Source of the DNA: Planctomycetota bacterium
Lineage (GTDB): Bacteria; Planctomycetota; PLA2; JAEUHO01
Direction of reading: 5' to 3'
Assembly (NCBI GenBank): GCA_029259775.1
Contig: JAJDEN010000015.1
Span: 124,001-188,000 of the forward strand
DNA length: 64,000 nucleotides
Made by a program: the position numbers and the translations under genes. The notes beneath the pieces were generated by a model. It did no database searches, was not told the origin of the DNA, and was given only the letters and a program-made list of their open reading frames with translations. Every line of letters begins with the position of its first letter. The first letter of the stretch is position 1. Below are positions 1 to 9,310 of this stretch, in pieces.

Positions 1-1001
1 AGGGCGATGCGCCCGTGGCGTCCAGCGCTCTTGATGGCCGCGCCGAAGGTGCGTTCGTTGTCATCGGGCCGCTCGACCTTGTCCATGCGCTCGACGCGCT
101 TCAGCATGGCCTTGGCGCGCTTGGCCTGGCCCGGGTCGTCGTAGGCGTTGGCCATGTCCTTCATGCGACGGGCCTGGAACTCGATGCGCTCGATGAGCCG
201 CTGTTGCGCCTTGAACTGGCGCTCCTGGCGCGCCAGGGCCTCGGCCTTCTGCCGGGTGAACTCCGTGTAGTTGCCGGTCCATGCCGTGACACGCGACCGG
301 CGCAGTTCCCAGATCTCCTTGCCGACCGCATCGAGCAGATGGCGGTTGTGGCTGACCATCACGATCGCGGCCTTGGACTTCTTCACGAAGTCGATGAACC
401 ACTCGACACCTTCCATGTCGAGGTGGTTGGAAGGCTCGTCGAGCAAGAGAACGTCGGGGTCGGAAAGCACGACGCGTGCGAGGCCGATGACATTGCGCTC
501 GCCACCGGAGAAGCCGTCCATGGGCTGGTGCCAGGCGGACTCCGGAAGGCCGAGACTGCTGAGGACGGACTCGATACGCCGCTCGATGTCGTAGACACCC
601 GCCTGCTCCTGTTCGGCCTGCAGCCGCTCGAGGTCCCGCAGCAGCGGGCGCCGCTCATCGTCGCCCGCGGCGTCGGCCACGGCCTCTTCGACGCCGCGCA
701 GTTCCTCCTGCATGGCCCGGTGCGTAGCGAACGCACGCTCCATCTCCTGGAAGACCGTCCGCCCCGGCTCGAAGTCGAGCTCCTGGGATTGGTAGGCGAC
801 GCGTGTGCCGGGGCCCACGACGACGCTGCCGTCCGTGGGCTCGAACTTCTGGGCCAGCAGTTTGAGCAGCGTGGACTTGCCGGTGCCGTTGCGTCCGATC
901 ATGCCGATGCGGGCGCCGGGCTCGACCTTGACGTTGATGCCATCGAGGAGCACGGGCCCCCCGAAGTGCATACGCAGTCCACTGGCTGTGATGAGCGGCA
1001 T
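1..1001 (-). CDS. ABC-F family ATP-binding protein, N-terminal part (cut by window edge)
   Basis: Soluble ABC-F ATPase, a family that acts on ribosomes or translation and has no membrane domain. The frame opens with ATG at 1001 and stays open to the window edge, so about 333 residues of the usual 500-650 are visible. Residues ~35-43 read GRNGTGKST (Walker A), ~159 reads FSGGERN (signature; the usual L is F), ~183-193 reads LLLDEPSNHLD (Walker B), followed by VSHNRHLLD (H-loop). A Lys/Arg-rich, predicted helical linker follows (QAKRAKAMLKRVERMDKVER), as expected between the two ATPase cassettes. The second cassette lies outside the window. It reads in the same direction as the RNA helicase gene that starts 1.8 kb upstream. 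ABC-F membership is firm; the subfamily (EttA, Uup, resistance type) cannot be decided. Confidence 0.9.
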   Translation of the reverse strand, partial: MPLITASGLRMHFGGPVLLDGINVKVEPGARIGMIGRNGTGKSTLLKLLAQKFEPTDGSVVVGPGTRVAYQSQELDFEPGRTVFQEMERAFATHRAMQEELRGVEEAVADAAGDDERRPLLRDLERLQAEQEQAGVYDIERRIESVLSSLGLPESAWHQPMDGFSGGERNVIGLARVVLSDPDVLLLDEPSNHLDMEGVEWFIDFVKKSKAAIVMVSHNRHLLDAVGKEIWELRRSRVTAWTGNYTEFTRQKAEALARQERQFKAQQRLIERIEFQARRMKDMANAYDDPGQAKRAKAMLKRVERMDKVERPDDNERTFGAAIKSAGRHGRIA

Positions 1002-1069
1002 GCCGGAAGGGTACCCCGTCGGCGCGCCGCGGCGGCGTCTCGCCGCTGCGCGTCTGTCGGCGGCCCGGG

Positions 1070-2776
1070 CTACCTGCGCCGGAACCCGCGGGGCGGCCCC
1101 TTCTTGGGACCACGCGACGAACCCCGGGGCCCGTGCTGCCGCGGCTTGCTGTAGCCGCCGCCTGCGCCTTCGGGGTGTGCGAGGCGGGGCTTCACGACGC
1201 GGCCGCCGATGCGCACGCCGGTGAGCGCCTTGATGATCCGCTCGGCCTGCGCCGCAGGGACCTCGACGAAGGTCACGCGCTCGCGCATGTTGATCTTGCC
1301 CACGACCTTGCCCGGGAGACCTGATTCGCCCGCGATCGCGCCGACGATGGCGCCCGGCCGGACGCGGTCCTGCGCTCCGATGGGGAGCACGATCTCCACC
1401 CGGTCGACGGGGTCGTAGTGGTCGTTGGCCTGGCCCTTGCCCTTGGGCTCCGCGGGAGCGCTCAGCGGGCCTTCCCCCCAGGCGAGCTTGAGGGCGGCCG
1501 CTGTGAGGGCGTCGCCTTCGAGGTCGGTCTCCTCGGTGATCTCCTTGACCCATGCCACGAAGTCCGCAGGGATCTCACCCGCGAGGGAGATGAGCTGGTC
1601 CCGAATGCGCATCCGACGGCGGGCAAGCAACTCTTCGACCCCGGGGATGCGCATGTCCTCCATGCGCTGGCCGCTGAAGCGTTCGATGCTGCGAAGCAGG
1701 CCCTGCTCGCGCGGCTGCCAAAGCGAGACCGCGCGGCCTGCTCGCCCGGCGCGGCCCGTGCGGCCGACGCGGTGCACGTAGACCTCAGGGTCGCGCGGCA
1801 GGTCGTAGTTCACGACGAGCCCGATGTGATCGATGTCCAAGCCGCGGGCCGCGACGTCGGTCGCCACGACGAGCTGGATCTGACGACCGCGCAGGCGCTT
1901 CACGACGTGATCGCGCTGCGCTTGGTTCATGCCGCCATGCATGCAGTCGGCGCCGAACCCGCGCGAGCTGAGGTGCTCAGCAAGCTCGGCGGCCATGCGC
2001 TGGGTGCCGACGAAGATCAGGACGGCCTCGTGATCCTCGACGCCCAGGATGCGCTCGAGGGCCTCGTTCTTGTTGTGGCGCGACACGCGGATGCTCGCCT
2101 GCTCGATGCTCTGGACCGTCTTGGTCTTCTGCTCGAATTTCACGTCTGCGGGGTCGTTGAGGTGCTTGGTCGCAATGCGCCGGATGGGACTGGGCATCGT
2201 GGCCGAGAACAACGCAATCTGCCGCTCCTTCGGAGCGTGATCGAGGATCCATTCGACGTCTTCGAGGAAGCCCATGTTGAGCATCTCGTCCGCCTCGTCC
2301 AGGCAGAAGAAGTGCACACCTGCCAGGTCCAACGTGCCGCGCTTGAGGTGGTCGGTCACGCGCCCCGGTGTGCCGATGACGACATGCACCGTGCCCTGGA
2401 GCGCCTTGCGCTGGATGTGGATCGGCTGGCCGCCATAGACGGGCAGCACGCGCACGCCGTGCTTGCCGACGTGCTTGCCGTAGGAGCGGACGGCGGTCGC
2501 GACCTGCATCGCGAGCTCACGCGTCGGCGTAAGGACGACCGCCTGCACGTCGCGCCGCTCGAGGTCGAGGCGTTGGAGCAGCGGAAGCGCGAATGCCGCG
2601 GTCTTGCCGGTGCCTGTCTGCGCCTGCCCGATCATGTCGCGGCCTTCGAGCAGGGGCGGGATGGCGCCGGCCTGGATCGGCGTCGGCGTCTCGTAGCCGA
2701 GGTCCTGCACGGCCTTGAGGAGTTCGGGGGCCAGGCCGAGGTCGGTGAAGCGCAGTTCGTCGGATTCAGTACTCAT
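1070..2776 (-). CDS. DEAD-box ATP-dependent RNA helicase with DbpA-type RNA-binding domain
   Basis: ATP-dependent RNA helicase of the DeaD/CsdA type, expected to remodel RNA in ribosome assembly or mRNA decay. 568 residues. Visible motifs: Q-motif TPTPIQ (30-35), Walker A AQTGTGKT (52-59), PTRELA (~84), TPGR, DEAD (160-163), SAT, then in the second RecA lobe ATDVAARGLD and HRVGRTGRAGR. A DbpA-like domain follows at ~465-540 (VEIVLPIGAQDRVRPGAIVG), then a basic Gly/Arg-rich tail ending RGFRRR that suits nonspecific RNA contact. The next gene downstream is the ABC-F ATPase, 68 bp away, also translation-linked. No strong Shine-Dalgarno precedes the ATG at 2776. DeaD, DbpA and RhlE cannot be separated by eye, so no symbol is given. 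Confidence 0.95.
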   Translation of the reverse strand: MSTESDELRFTDLGLAPELLKAVQDLGYETPTPIQAGAIPPLLEGRDMIGQAQTGTGKTAAFALPLLQRLDLERRDVQAVVLTPTRELAMQVATAVRSYGKHVGKHGVRVLPVYGGQPIHIQRKALQGTVHVVIGTPGRVTDHLKRGTLDLAGVHFFCLDEADEMLNMGFLEDVEWILDHAPKERQIALFSATMPSPIRRIATKHLNDPADVKFEQKTKTVQSIEQASIRVSRHNKNEALERILGVEDHEAVLIFVGTQRMAAELAEHLSSRGFGADCMHGGMNQAQRDHVVKRLRGRQIQLVVATDVAARGLDIDHIGLVVNYDLPRDPEVYVHRVGRTGRAGRAGRAVSLWQPREQGLLRSIERFSGQRMEDMRIPGVEELLARRRMRIRDQLISLAGEIPADFVAWVKEITEETDLEGDALTAAALKLAWGEGPLSAPAEPKGKGQANDHYDPVDRVEIVLPIGAQDRVRPGAIVGAIAGESGLPGKVVGKINMRERVTFVEVPAAQAERIIKALTGVRIGGRVVKPRLAHPEGAGGGYSKPRQHGPRGSSRGPKKGPPRGFRRR

Positions 2777-2873
2777 GACCGGGCAGAGGCTACAGGGGTG
2801 ACGTGCCCAGATGCCTTTCGGTCGGGTGCCTTTCGACGGCGGCGCTCGGCGTGACGAGGAGAGTACGTGACGA

Positions 2874-3797
2874 TCAGCCGGCCTGACGGATGTCCTCCAG
2901 GGCGGCGAGTACGCGGGCGGGGGAGTTCGGCCGTGCCTCCGGGTCCTTCTGGAGGCAGGCCTGGATCAGGGCCTTCAAGGCCTCGGGAACCGGTTCATCG
3001 CGCATGCACGCAGGCTGGCCGCCTCGGATGGCCTCGAAGAGGTCCGGGAGGTTGTCCGAGGCGAAGGGCAGGCGTCCGCACAGCATGCGGTAGGCCAGCA
3101 CACCCGCGCTCCAGATGTCGGAGGCCGTCGTGGGGTGCTTGCCATCGATGACTTCGGGGGCCACGTACTGCGGTGTCCCCATGAAGCCGTCGAGGCTGCT
3201 GAACGACATCGTCATGTCGCCGACGGTGCAACTCAGTCCGAAGTCCGTCAGCTTGATGGCGCCGTCGTGCGAGCCGAGGAGGACGTTGCCAGGCTTCACG
3301 TCGCGATGGACGATCCCGTTCTCGTGCGCCGTATGCAGGCCGGAGAGAACACCCCTCAGCACGCGCAGCGTCTCGTCCACCGGGAGGCGGCCGCGGTCCT
3401 CAATCACCTCGTCGAGGGTGGGGCCGTCGACGTACTCCATCTCCATCAGCCAGCCGGACGTACCGAGGTCGTGGACCTGGTAGAGCGTGACGATGTTCGG
3501 GCTCGTGAGGCGTCCGGCGAGCCTGGCTTCGCGCAGGGCGAGCCGGCGCTCCATCTCACTCGAGATCGACGGGACCATGCGGTGCATCTTGAGCGCCACG
3601 GTGCGGTCCATGAGCGTGTCGCGCGCCAAGAAGACATTCGCAAAGGCGCCTCGGCCGAGTTCCTTGCCGATCTCGAGGTGTCGGAATGTCTCGCCGGGGC
3701 CGATCCGCATGGGGGCGTGGAATCCTCGATCCACATCCCCCCCGGGAGACCGCCGGGGGCGGTCGCGTGTGCGGTTGGAGTCTATCTCAGTGGACAT
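2874..3797 (-). CDS. Serine/threonine protein kinase (PknB-like, soluble)
   Basis: Hanks-type Ser/Thr kinase of 307 residues consisting of little more than the catalytic domain. It has the Gly-rich loop GRGAFANV (~49-56), VALK with the ATP-binding Lys (K70), HRDVKPGN with catalytic D166, DFG (185-187), and the GTPQYVAPE activation/APE segment. All catalytic residues are present, so it should be active. No transmembrane helix or sensor domain follows, so regulation must come through partners. The chosen ATG at 3797 lies inside the 3' end of the DCC-family gene (11-bp overlap), which implies coupled translation. An upstream in-frame extension to 3968 has no kinase-like content and runs over the neighbour, so it was rejected. 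It is the last gene of the long leftward block starting near 22 kb. Confidence 0.9.
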   Translation of the reverse strand: MSTEIDSNRTRDRPRRSPGGDVDRGFHAPMRIGPGETFRHLEIGKELGRGAFANVFLARDTLMDRTVALKMHRMVPSISSEMERRLALREARLAGRLTSPNIVTLYQVHDLGTSGWLMEMEYVDGPTLDEVIEDRGRLPVDETLRVLRGVLSGLHTAHENGIVHRDVKPGNVLLGSHDGAIKLTDFGLSCTVGDMTMSFSSLDGFMGTPQYVAPEVIDGKHPTTASDIWSAGVLAYRMLCGRLPFASDNLPDLFEAIRGGQPACMRDEPVPEALKALIQACLQKDPEARPNSPARVLAALEDIRQAG

Positions 3798-4710
3798 GGT
3801 GCGGTGCGAGTCGCAGCAGGAATAGGAGCGCCGTGGGGACTGCCCACGAAACCAGAGCGACGAGCACGGCCGTTCGTTTCGCGAAGCCCAGGCGGGCCAG
3901 CCGCCCGGGCAGGCTGCGCAGGAGAAGGACCAGGGACACACCCCATGCGGCCGCCCCCAGCCAGGCACGGGACGGCCCGTCGAAGGCCCACGAGCCGGTC
4001 CCCGAGATCAACAGGCCCACGTAGGAGGCGAAGATCGCCACGAGCAGGGGCACCAGCGCCGCCGCCCAGCACCACGCCATGTGACCGAGGGCGTCGAGCC
4101 CGTGTGGCGAGCGCAGGCGGCGTGCGACGGGGACGGCGGCCAGCCAACCCGTCATCAGGATGGGGCCGGCCCACCACGTCACGTTGGGGGCGAAGCCGGT
4201 GCCGTCCGTCCCGAAGGGGAGTTGACGCAGGAACACGGCCCCGCTCAGCGCACCGAACAACAGGATCCAGAGCTGCGCGACGCCGATGAACGCCCAGCGA
4301 TAGCCGCGGTGGACATCCGGATCGCAGGCGCACGCCGCACCGCGGTTGGGTGGGGCGAAGATGCGTCGGTTGTAGGCGACCAACCGGTAGTCGTGCCGCA
4401 GCAGCCAGCGCACAGGCCCCCAGGCGAGCAAGGCGCCGAGCCAGGGCAGCTTGCCGCCTCGGAGCAGCCAGGTGATCCCGTCGTAGCCGGTGCGGATCTC
4501 GCCGGTCGCGCGATCGATCACCGCGAGCTCGTTGTGGATCCCGGCCTCGGTAAGGCGGCGCGCCTCGTCGCCTTCGAATGCGTCATGCGGCTTGCGGTCC
4601 GCGGCTCCCACGAGCCAACGTCGCGCGAGGAGCTTGCTGAGCCGATCGCACATCGAGCAGTCGCCGTCGTAGACGAGAATCCGGGCGGTCGCTGCCGCGT
4701 CGTCGCTCAT
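3787..4710 (-). CDS. DCC-family (DUF393) thiol-disulfide oxidoreductase-like membrane protein
   Basis: 307-residue protein starting MSDDAAATARILVYDGDC. The family-defining DxxCxxC motif sits at residues 15-21 (YDGDCSMC), in a thioredoxin-like N-terminal domain of about 120 residues. After a Cys pair (ACACD) there are several hydrophobic stretches that look like 4-5 membrane helices (ending VALVSWAVPTALLFLLRL). The joined membrane half is longer than in the short DCC proteins (~130 aa), so this is a fusion. The longer upstream frame to 5052 is the antisense-like Ser/Arg-rich shadow of the vWA gene; ATG 4710 fits the domain start. It lies 10 bp after the vWA gene stop and overlaps the kinase start. 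Function in redox chemistry of the envelope is inferred only. Confidence 0.8.
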   Translation of the reverse strand: MSDDAAATARILVYDGDCSMCDRLSKLLARRWLVGAADRKPHDAFEGDEARRLTEAGIHNELAVIDRATGEIRTGYDGITWLLRGGKLPWLGALLAWGPVRWLLRHDYRLVAYNRRIFAPPNRGAACACDPDVHRGYRWAFIGVAQLWILLFGALSGAVFLRQLPFGTDGTGFAPNVTWWAGPILMTGWLAAVPVARRLRSPHGLDALGHMAWCWAAALVPLLVAIFASYVGLLISGTGSWAFDGPSRAWLGAAAWGVSLVLLLRSLPGRLARLGFAKRTAVLVALVSWAVPTALLFLLRLAPHHVH

Positions 4711-4720
4711 GCCGTAGAGC

Positions 4721-7330
4721 CTAGACCCGCTTGAGCAGGAGACCGAGCGTCCAGTCGTAGACCCCCAGCACGTTCTCCCAACGTCGGATCGCGATGTCGA
4801 CGAGGAACAGCAGCAGGAAGAGGACGAGGAACCAGGGCGTGAGATCGACGTAGCGCGCCTTCGTGACGCGGGCGGACGCGAGCGTGGAGCTGCCGTCCGC
4901 CAGCACACGCCCGCCCGCCGCCTTCGTGACACGCAGCAGCAGCTCGTGGTCGATGCGCGCCGACGCCGTCTCGCCGGAGACGTTGTAGACCAGGCCGGCG
5001 GAGACCATGTCCGCACCCGAGCGAGCGCGCACCAGATAGACGCCTGGGGCACTCGGGCGGAAGTGCGCCTCGTAGCGACCCGGGCCGACCTGCTCGACCG
5101 TCGCCGTCTTGATGTTCTTCATGGCCGAGCCGAGGGCGCCACGCGGCACGAAGTAGACGTCGGCCGTCACGTCGGCGGCGTTCTTGAACTGCGCGGCGTC
5201 CTCGAACACGTCGACCAGGATCCGGGCGCCACGCGCGTCGCGTACGAGCCGGATGTCCATGTTGCGTCCCTGCGGGTTGCGCGCCATCTCGCGTAGGACC
5301 TGGCCCCAGAACTGGCTGTAGCCGGGCCAGCCGGCGATCCACAGCGCTGCCCAGCGTGACTTGCAGTCCGAGGTGAACGCCGTCACCTTGCCGAGACCGA
5401 AGCGCCAGTGGGCGAGCAGCGGGTCGCCGATGTCGGTGACGAGCGGCACCTGGGTGGTGGCCTTGCGAATGGTCTTCACGTAGCCGAGCAGCTCAGGCGC
5501 CTTCGACGCATCCCACCCGGCGAGCATCGGATGCGATTCGACGGCTTGCGGGCGGAACGCCTGCTCGCGCACGAGCTTGCCCAGATGCGTCGCGGCGTCC
5601 TGCGTGAAGATGCGCGGGATCGTACTCGGGTCGTTCGTCGCGTAGTGCTTGCCGCCGCCGGCCTGCGCGATGCTGGCGAGCAGGTTGTTGTCGGCGCCGT
5701 GGCCTACACCCACGGTGGATACCGTGATGTCGTCCTGCTGGGCCTGCTGGGCGAGCTGTTGGTAGCCGCCACCCTGCGTGCGGCCGTCGCTGAGCACGAT
5801 CATGTGCTTCACGCGCGCCTTGATGCCCTTCAGCGCTTCGTAGGCGGCCGTCATGCCCGGGTGGATGTTCGTTCCGCCGCTCGCGTTCAGGGTCGCGATG
5901 CGAGACGCGATCTCGCCCTTCTTGCCTGCGCGCATCAGGGGCACGACCCAGTGCGCGCGGCTGTCGAACGCCACCACGCCGATGTGGTCCTTCTTGCCGA
6001 GCATCTCGCCTGTCGCGATGGCGGCCGACTTGCAGATCTCGATCTTGTTGCCGCGCATCGAACCGGAGCGGTCGATCACGAGCACGAGGGCTGTCGAGTA
6101 GCGCTCCTCCTTGTCGGGCGGCTGCATCCGCACGGGTAGGATGTCCTCGATGGGCGTGCGGTAGTAGCCTCCGACGCCAAACGACCTCAGGCCTCCAATC
6201 ATGAGGAAGCCGCCGCCGAGCTGCTCCACGTAGTCGTGGATCAGGGTCATCGCGCGATCGGCGAGTTGGAAGGCCGGCACGTCCGAGAGCACGATTCCGT
6301 CGTAGACGGCCAGCTCTTGGAGGCTTTGCGGAAACGCCTCGGGCGGGCGCACGTGCAGGCGGATGCCCTCTTTCGCCATGGCCGTCGTGAGGTAGTGCGC
6401 TTCGTCGGGTTCCCCCTCCACCAGCAGCATCAGGGGACGGCCGCGCACTTCGACGAGGCTCATCGCCTCGTTGTTCTCGGCGATCGTGTCGCCCTCGAAC
6501 TCCTCGAGGCGGGCGAGGTAGCGATAGAGGTTGCGCTCCTCCGGCGTCCGCTGGAACACCTCGGTCTGCGGCTTGCCGCCGAGGATCTCGATGTCGCGGG
6601 ACTCGACCTCGATGCCGTTCTCGAACAGACGCAGCTTGGCCTTGCCGCTGACGCTGCCCTCGATCTCGGCGGTCAGGGCGATCGTCGCGCCCTCGTGGGA
6701 GCGTGCGCGACTCGAGCGCAGTCGGACGATGCGCGCATCCGGCCGGCTGGGTCCGTGTACCGGGACCGCGTCGATGACGATGCCGCGCAGCGCCGCCTCG
6801 CGCGCAGCCTCCGTGACGTCGCCGCGGGTCTCCAGCCCATCGCTGACGAGCACCAGCCGGCGCGACGTCCCGGGCGGAAACAGACCGGACGCGAGGGCGA
6901 CCGCGCCCGCGAGGTCCGTCTCCGAACCGTCTCGCTCGCTCAAATCGGCGTCCGGTGTCAGCGCACCGTGGTCGGCGCCCACGGGGCGCAGCACCTTCGT
7001 CGTGGCCCCCGCAGAGACGATGCCGACCAGCGCGTCGCTCGGCAGGTCGCCCATGATCGCATTGACGCGCTTCGCGGCCGAGGCCATGCCCTCCGGGCCG
7101 AGACTCTTCGAATGATCCACGACGAAGACGATGGCCTCGTCTTCCGTGTCGAGTTCCCACGCCGGGGCGGCCAGGGCCAGGAGGATCAGCAGGACGCACG
7201 CGACGCGCACCGCGAGCAGCCACCGGCGGCGCGTCGATGACATCGGATGCAACGACCGCCGGCCGAGGAACCAGACCAGCACCGCGGCCGGGGCGATCCA
7301 GAGCAACAGGTAGGGGTTGGCCCAGTCCAC
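4721..7330 (-). CDS. Large membrane protein with two von Willebrand A domains
   Basis: 869 residues. Two N-terminal membrane helices (~6-22 and ~38-57) are followed by a first vWA-like domain with MIDAS motif DHSKS (72-76). A middle beta-rich region has the glutamine-amidotransferase-like fold seen in this family, and a second vWA domain starts near residue 418 with DRSGS plus the later SDGRT. Next come another beta-rich extracellular part and a C-terminal membrane helix (WFLVLFLLLFLVDIAI). vWA domains bind metal and mediate protein contacts; here the protein probably works with the MoxR ATPase and DUF58 protein of the same cluster as an envelope assembly or stress complex (inference from gene order). 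Start is GTG at 7330, with AGGAG 9 nt upstream overlapping the stop of the preceding gene. Confidence 0.88.
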   Translation of the reverse strand: MDWANPYLLLWIAPAAVLVWFLGRRSLHPMSSTRRRWLLAVRVACVLLILLALAAPAWELDTEDEAIVFVVDHSKSLGPEGMASAAKRVNAIMGDLPSDALVGIVSAGATTKVLRPVGADHGALTPDADLSERDGSETDLAGAVALASGLFPPGTSRRLVLVSDGLETRGDVTEAAREAALRGIVIDAVPVHGPSRPDARIVRLRSSRARSHEGATIALTAEIEGSVSGKAKLRLFENGIEVESRDIEILGGKPQTEVFQRTPEERNLYRYLARLEEFEGDTIAENNEAMSLVEVRGRPLMLLVEGEPDEAHYLTTAMAKEGIRLHVRPPEAFPQSLQELAVYDGIVLSDVPAFQLADRAMTLIHDYVEQLGGGFLMIGGLRSFGVGGYYRTPIEDILPVRMQPPDKEERYSTALVLVIDRSGSMRGNKIEICKSAAIATGEMLGKKDHIGVVAFDSRAHWVVPLMRAGKKGEIASRIATLNASGGTNIHPGMTAAYEALKGIKARVKHMIVLSDGRTQGGGYQQLAQQAQQDDITVSTVGVGHGADNNLLASIAQAGGGKHYATNDPSTIPRIFTQDAATHLGKLVREQAFRPQAVESHPMLAGWDASKAPELLGYVKTIRKATTQVPLVTDIGDPLLAHWRFGLGKVTAFTSDCKSRWAALWIAGWPGYSQFWGQVLREMARNPQGRNMDIRLVRDARGARILVDVFEDAAQFKNAADVTADVYFVPRGALGSAMKNIKTATVEQVGPGRYEAHFRPSAPGVYLVRARSGADMVSAGLVYNVSGETASARIDHELLLRVTKAAGGRVLADGSSTLASARVTKARYVDLTPWFLVLFLLLFLVDIAIRRWENVLGVYDWTLGLLLKRV

Positions 7331-7342
7331 GTCCGCCGACTC

Positions 7343-9292
7343 CTAGTACACCGCGTGCCGGTGAAACAGCCACGCCTCGATCAAGAGGAGCAGCAGGACG
7401 AGCCACAGCAGCAGGGGCCTCAGATCGCCGCTGAAGATGCCGCCGGCGTCCGCCGCAGTCGTGGCGGCGGCGTCGCTGCCGCCGGCGCCCAAGAGCGTCT
7501 CGCCCTTGGAGAGCAGCGACGAACTGCCCGCGACGTCACCGATGCGCCACAGCCCGAGGCGGTCGAGCTCCGTCACGGTGCCCTCCCCGCCCAGGGTCCG
7601 GCGCGCGAGGGTGACGCCGGTCGGACCCTCCCAGACGAGCTCCGCCCCCGCGGCGTCCACGAGCCGCCCCGTCCGCAGGTTGTTGCCTTGACGTGCCTCT
7701 TCGTCCGCGCGGGCCAGCCAGAAGATCGCGTTGCCCAGAAGCAGCGGGTAGGACGCCATGAGGCCGAGGCGCTCGGACCGGTCGGCGGCGAACGCCATGA
7801 TCACGAGCTTCTGCCCCTTGACCTCCCCGGCGACGAGCAGGGGGCCGACATCGCCCGTCCAAAGCGGCGTCAGGGAACCGCGGGTCTCGAGCACGGCCGT
7901 CTGGGTCACGGCCACGCGGTCGCTCGCCACGCCGTACAGCACGGGATGCCGCTCGTCCACGGCGCGCAAGGCATCGACCGGCAGACCCTCGCCCTCGATG
8001 GGCGCGGTGCGCACGGGCCCCAGCGAGTGCGGCGGCTTCATGACGATGGCCGGCACGTCCTCGGGCCACTCCTTGGGGAGCCAGCCGTCGAACAGGATGA
8101 CGTCGAAGACCTCCTTGTTGGCCGCGAACGTGGCAGGCGTGGCGTTGTAGGCCTCGAGGACGCCGTCCTCGACGAGGGCCACCAGCGCCAGCTGCGTGTA
8201 GGGATCGACGTGGGCCTCGTCGCGCACCCACAGCAGCCGGACGGCGCGCGCTTCCGGGATCCGTGCCTGGACGAGGTTGTCGACGGCGAGGATGTCACCG
8301 TCGGCGCGCACTTCGATCTCGAGCACGGCCCCGTGACGCCCCTCGACCGGAATGAGCAAGCGCTCGTAGCCGCCGGGCGCGATCGTGAGGTCGCGCAGCG
8401 AGACCAGCTTCTGGTCCATGCGCACCTCGAGCTTGGCTTCCACCGTCTTCGGACCCCGGGCGTGCACCTGGACGAAGGCGTCGAGGCGGCCGTGTTCCAG
8501 CGGGCGGGGACGGATCTGGAAGCCGGTGATGCCGACGTTCGTGGGCGCGGGCAGGGCCACGTCCACGGTTTCCAGTGTGACGCCGTCTGGCAGACCGAGG
8601 CGATCCTCGAGGGCGGCGGGCTCGTCGTCGATCGCTTCGCCACTCTTGGCGTCCTTGGCGTCCTTGGCGTCCTTGGCGCCCTTCGCAGGGCCATCCGCGC
8701 GCGGCAGGGGCGCGTCGGTCACATGCCAGATCGCGGCCGGGGCATGCAGCGCGGCCAGCCGCGCCGCGAGGTGCAGCGCGGTCTCCGCGTCGCCCTCGAC
8801 CGGGCGAACGCCGACGCGGTCGAGCTCGCGCAAGAGGCCGCGACGATCGAAGCTGTGGGGGACCAGGATCTCGGGCCGGCCGTCGTAGCGCATCAGCATC
8901 ACGCCGACGCCCGAGGGCAGGCCTGACAAGCGGTCACGGATCCGCTCCTTGGCCTCGTCCATGCGACTGGCGCCGTCTTCATCAAGTGCGCCCATGGATG
9001 CCGACCCGTCAATCACCACGAGTACGCTCTTCAGGTCGCCTGCCTCCGGAGCGACAACCAGTTGGGCGAGGGCGCCGGTGCCGAACGCGACGGTCGCCGC
9101 CGCGATCAGCAGCGCGATGATGCGCTTCAAGCGGCGCAGCCAGGGCGATTCGCGATAGACGTGCGCGAGCGACTTGAAGAAGGTCAGCGTGCTGACCTTG
9201 ATGCGCTTGGGGCGTCGCCGCACCAAGAACAGCAGGATCACCGGCACGAGCAGCCAGGCCCAGGCGAGCTGTCCGGGGAACTGGAAGTGCAT
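7343..9292 (-). CDS. BatA-like vWA domain membrane protein
   Basis: 649 residues. The N-terminus carries the aerotolerance-regulator (BatA) signature: membrane helix (~9-24), RRRPKRIKVSTLTFFKSL, second helix (~57-76), then a vWA domain with MIDAS motif DGSAS near residue 93. The centre has a low-complexity Lys-Asp-Ala repeat. Further beta-rich domains follow, and a C-terminal membrane helix (LLLWLVLLLLLIEAWLF) ends the protein. In other bacteria such proteins accompany MoxR and DUF58 and are tied to oxygen tolerance or envelope integrity. ATG 9292 follows the DUF58 gene stop by 18 bp, with GAGAGAGG in the gap as a plausible ribosome site. It lies 12 bp upstream of the double-vWA gene, so the two are surely co-transcribed. 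Confidence 0.9.
   Translation of the reverse strand: MHFQFPGQLAWAWLLVPVILLFLVRRRPKRIKVSTLTFFKSLAHVYRESPWLRRLKRIIALLIAAATVAFGTGALAQLVVAPEAGDLKSVLVVIDGSASMGALDEDGASRMDEAKERIRDRLSGLPSGVGVMLMRYDGRPEILVPHSFDRRGLLRELDRVGVRPVEGDAETALHLAARLAALHAPAAIWHVTDAPLPRADGPAKGAKDAKDAKDAKSGEAIDDEPAALEDRLGLPDGVTLETVDVALPAPTNVGITGFQIRPRPLEHGRLDAFVQVHARGPKTVEAKLEVRMDQKLVSLRDLTIAPGGYERLLIPVEGRHGAVLEIEVRADGDILAVDNLVQARIPEARAVRLLWVRDEAHVDPYTQLALVALVEDGVLEAYNATPATFAANKEVFDVILFDGWLPKEWPEDVPAIVMKPPHSLGPVRTAPIEGEGLPVDALRAVDERHPVLYGVASDRVAVTQTAVLETRGSLTPLWTGDVGPLLVAGEVKGQKLVIMAFAADRSERLGLMASYPLLLGNAIFWLARADEEARQGNNLRTGRLVDAAGAELVWEGPTGVTLARRTLGGEGTVTELDRLGLWRIGDVAGSSSLLSKGETLLGAGGSDAAATTAADAGGIFSGDLRPLLLWLVLLLLLIEAWLFHRHAVY
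8645..8680. repeat. Four tandem 9-bp units inside the BatA-like gene
   Basis: Four copies of CTTGGCGTC (last copy one base different) run head to tail on the plus strand. On the coding strand they give a Lys-Asp-Ala repeat. This is a likely slippage site whose length may vary between strains; the reading frame is preserved by whole units. Confidence 0.85.
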
Positions 9293-9310
9293 GCGCGCTC
9301 GGACCTCTCT

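Noticed and set aside
1418-2854. 478-codon open frame on the plus strand opposite the helicase gene
   Set aside because: Antisense to an unmistakable DEAD-box gene; composition (His/Asp/Arg/Leu/Val rich) is what GC-rich third positions give on the other strand. The same applies to long antisense frames at 9062-10468, 12315-14147, 16456-17790, 20204-22060, 24174-25415, 30405-32399, 36052-37641, 38275-39978, 43258-45021, 49670-51688 and 60720-62231.
8645-8680. CRISPR-like or regulatory repeat
   Set aside because: Four 9-bp units in frame inside a coding region, giving Lys-Asp-Ala; no spacers. A simple coding microsatellite.
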